From: CAYLJO01 sp964383905
GTDB taxonomy: Bacteria; Acidobacteriota; Blastocatellia; Pyrinomonadales; Pyrinomonadaceae
Reading direction: 5' to 3'
Assembly (NCBI GenBank): GCA_964383905.1
Contig: CAYLJO010000243.1
Location: forward strand, 1-8,921
Length of the DNA stretch: 8,921 nt
In this document: piece by piece, positions 7,488-8,921 of the stretch
Layout: every line of letters begins with the position of its first letter
How positions within the stretch are numbered: position 1 is the stretch's first letter
Program-made: the position numbers and the translations under genes
Notes under the pieces: model-generated
Databases searched by the model: none
What the model was told of the DNA's origin: nothing
What the model saw: the letters and a program-made list of their open reading frames with translations, nothing else

Positions 7488-7852
7488 AACCTTCTCCTTC
7501 AAATCAACTCAAGAACGATCCATAGCCGGATCGGCGCTTGTCACTCCGGCCACGCGCGCCCCCGCGGGGCCACAGGTAAGTCGCGCCGAGGATGATACGA
7601 AACAGCCTTTCCGGATCTCATAATCCCGGTGGGAACGACAATTCGCCAAAGAAATCATCTGCCGCTCCAGGATGTTGAACGTCATGGTAACCAGAAGTCT
7701 CTGGCGGCCAATTAAATCGCCAGCCACTTCCACCCGCGGCCTTAAACGATGCTGTCATGCATTCAAGCCCGGGCCCCATCCCTTCGAGGTGTCCCTCCTG
7801 TCTGCTCTCTAGTAACCAATGGTCATGACCCTATATGGTCAATGAGTCCTCG
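7488..7852. other. Intergenic region ahead of the rhodanese-arsM operon
   Basis: This gap separates the thioredoxin-fold gene from the rhodanese and is the natural place for the promoter of the arsenosugar operon. I see no credible gene in it. A 74-codon minus-strand frame at 7509-7733 has no recognisable motif. A GC palindrome (CCCGCGGG) sits near 7560, and the operator-like repeat at 7821-7841 is listed separately. No clear -35/-10 pair could be assigned. Confidence 0.5.
7821..7841. promoter_or_regulatory. Candidate operator of three GGTCA/TGACC half-sites
   Basis: GGTCATGACC (7821-7830) is a perfect ten-base palindrome. It is followed by CTATAT and GGTCA, so TGACC-N6-GGTCA (7826-7841) forms a second palindrome sharing one half-site. 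The N6 spacing is that of CRP/FNR-type operators, and a CRP-type regulator is encoded at 8716-8921. The link between them is inference. It lies 12 bases past the end of the thioredoxin-fold gene and more than 330 bases ahead of the rhodanese start. Confidence 0.35.
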
Positions 7853-8395
7853 TTATCTGCGCAAAACCTTATTGAGAGAGGGCGACAGTTGACCGGTCAG
7901 GTCGCCGTCTGGATCGAGCCCGCCAACGGGCGCGCCGGAGACGTTGCCGTGCTGATCCAGGATGACAACGGCCGGCAGTTCATTAATGCCTAAACGCTTG
8001 GAAACTTTGGCGTCGGGGTCGCGCAAGACTGGGACTTTCGGCCCGTACTTACGAGAGAAAGCGAGCAGTTGCTCGTCCGACGCATAGTTCTTTGACTTCG
8101 GCGACTCCGAATCTGTACTCACCCAGTAAACCACCACGCCTTTATCGCCGTAATCGCCGGCGAGCTTCTCTAGACTCCCCAGTTGCTTGCGCGATAGCGG
8201 CAGCCACGATGCGCCGAACGCGAGGACAACGACCTTGCCGCGCAAGTCCTTAGAGGATACCGTTCGCCCGTCAATCGTGCGCAACTCGAAGTCCACGGGC
8301 ATTGGTTTGGCGGGCACTCCCCCGGAAAGGGCTGCGGGTACGATCACGAACAAGATAAGCAACCAGAGCGCTTTTGCAAGCCCGCGACGCTTCAT
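7853..8395 (-). CDS. Exported TlpA/redoxin-like protein lacking the CxxC motif
   Basis: A 180-residue thioredoxin-fold protein with an N-terminal signal or membrane segment (about residues 7-25, LAKALWLLILFVIVPAALSGG). The family start VDFELRTIDGRTV is followed by LRGKVVVLAFGASWLPLSRKQL. Here the usual WCxxC active site reads W-L-P-L-S, so both redox cysteines are gone. The cis-proline loop is kept (GINELPAVVILD), as are the D/S-rich VYWVSTDSES region and the RDPDAKVSKRLG stretch. The whole protein contains no cysteine, so it cannot act as a thiol-disulfide oxidoreductase. A binding or structural role outside the cytoplasm is possible. I prefer the ATG at 8395, with GGAAGGAAG about six bases ahead, over the adjacent TTG at 8398. 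It is separated from the rhodanese by 365 bases and may be a different transcription unit from the arsenic genes. Confidence 0.85.
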   Translation of the reverse strand: MKRRGLAKALWLLILFVIVPAALSGGVPAKPMPVDFELRTIDGRTVSSKDLRGKVVVLAFGASWLPLSRKQLGSLEKLAGDYGDKGVVVYWVSTDSESPKSKNYASDEQLLAFSRKYGPKVPVLRDPDAKVSKRLGINELPAVVILDQHGNVSGAPVGGLDPDGDLTGQLSPSLNKVLRR

Positions 8396-8715
8396 CAATA
8401 TCTTCCTTCCCCTCTATCCCAGGCTACTCATGTCTACCCGGCAGAAGCGCTTCCGGAGGGCCGGGATTACTCACCTTACGGGAGATGGCCGGAGACCGGA
8501 GGGTCATAAATTGCACGAGAACAAAAGATGAGATCTAAGATCCGATCCGCGGCTTCTTCCCGGAGGAGGGGCAACTCGGTGAGCGGTTTGTTTCGGGTGC
8601 CAGAAGATCTCCTCTAAATCCCGGCTTCCTTTAAGCTATCGCTACAGCCCCGAGGGTATTTTGGCATGCCTGCTGCGGCGTGAACTTCCCGCCGCTCGCT
8701 CTTCGCATCCTTGAT
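8396..8715. other. Intergenic region between the regulator and the thioredoxin-fold gene
   Basis: No gene is supported here on either strand. Two inverted repeats are visible. One is GACC-GGAG-GGTC at 8494-8505, whose half-sites resemble those of the operator candidate at 7821-7841. The other is GAGATCT (8530-8536) with AGATCTC (8605-8611). The second pair brackets about 82 bases that do not show the T-loop or anticodon arm of a tRNA. A promoter for the downstream gene is expected but I could not place one. Confidence 0.45.
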
Positions 8716-8921
8716 TCACTTTACCCTTTGACCATCCGCTATCTCCTCGCTGCCCTTGTCCTCTAACAAAAACCGCTCCGCCGCCTTCCGGCGCACGATC
8801 AGCCGGTGACCTTGCAGACTTAATACACCAATGCTTCGCAGCTTTCCGATCAATGTTGACACCGTACTGCGCACCACGCCGATCATGTTGGCCAACTCCT
8901 CGTGCGTGAATGATGCGTCGA
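8716..8921 (-). CDS. CRP/FNR-type transcription regulator, C-terminal DNA-binding part only
   Basis: The last 67 codons of a minus-strand gene that continues beyond the right edge. They have no start codon of their own, so simple open-frame searches miss them. They read FTHEELANMIGVVRSTVSTLI, then GKLRSIGVLSLQGHRLIVRR, which is the winged helix-turn-helix of the CRP/FNR superfamily. ELANMIG is the first helix, RSTVSTLIGKLRSIG the recognition helix, and LIVRR the wing strand. A charged tail follows to the TGA at 8718-8716. The effector domain is outside the window, so the signal sensed cannot be stated. It lies upstream of and parallel to the thioredoxin-fold and arsenic genes and could control them. 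Confidence 0.82.
   Translation of the reverse strand, partial: DASFTHEELANMIGVVRSTVSTLIGKLRSIGVLSLQGHRLIVRRKAAERFLLEDKGSEEIADGQRVK

Noticed and set aside
7509..7733. A 74-codon minus-strand open frame ahead of the rhodanese; fragments such as MTFN and RIILGATYL in two frames hinted at a DUF2892 remnant.
   Set aside because: The pieces lie in different frames with an unrelated stretch between them, and no membrane helix or family motif is continuous, so the likeness is too weak.
8530..8611. GAGATCT/AGATCTC inverted repeat about 82 bases across, considered as a tRNA, including the selenocysteine tRNA.
   Set aside because: There is no TTCRA T-loop, no TCA anticodon in a seven-base loop and no long variable arm on either strand.

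Overview
The window is a single-strand (minus) arsenic-metabolism locus from a moderately GC-rich bacterium. The set of genes is typical of arsenosugar biosynthesis clusters: an ArsM-type arsenite S-adenosylmethionine methyltransferase, the radical SAM enzyme ArsS, its AhpD-like partner, a family-2 glycosyltransferase of the arsenosugar type, and a PiT phosphate transporter. Taxonomy cannot be fixed from this sequence. The gene mix and the apparent use of selenocysteine would suit a soil lineage such as Acidobacteriota, but that is a guess.

In transcription order (right to left) the layout is as follows. 8716-8921 is the C-terminal winged-helix part of a CRP/FNR-type regulator, cut by the window edge. 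7853-8395 is an exported thioredoxin-fold protein that has lost its CxxC motif. A 365-base gap (7488-7852) carries a CRP-like palindrome. 7149-7487 is a rhodanese with an in-frame TGA. 5977-7140 is ArsM. 5054-5923 is a fatty acid hydroxylase/sterol desaturase. 4198-4983 is a glycosyltransferase. 3873-4206, on the opposite strand, is a broken remnant of the second arsenosugar glycosyltransferase (DUF2064/TIGR04282 type). 3463-3792 is the AhpD-like protein, with a TTG start. 2447-3463 is ArsS, overlapping the AhpD-like stop by one base. 1368-2435 is the PiT transporter. 733-1335 is a peroxiredoxin-like lipoprotein with an in-frame TGA. 1-694 is a COG0701/ArsP-like permease that runs off the left edge.

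The most striking feature is two probable selenoprotein genes that ordinary gene calling would split or truncate. In the peroxiredoxin-like gene (TGA at 1095-1093) and in the rhodanese (TGA at 7277-7275) a single TGA replaces the codon at a redox active-site position. Reading continues in frame, with clear family similarity, to a natural stop. Both have a hairpin just downstream built on the same GCC-CGG-SAR-TTG-GCS core, a candidate bacterial SECIS element. By contrast, the ArsS and AhpD-like genes, whose families are known for selenocysteine forms, carry cysteine here.

Proposed joint working (inference from the families): phosphate, or arsenate by mimicry, enters through PiT. Arsenite is methylated by ArsM. 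ArsS adds a 5'-deoxyadenosyl group to dimethylarsenic. The glycosyltransferase, and possibly the membrane hydroxylase, tailor the product towards arsenosugars or arsenolipids. The permease could export arsenicals. The thiol/selenol proteins may handle the redox chemistry of arsenic, sulfur or selenium.
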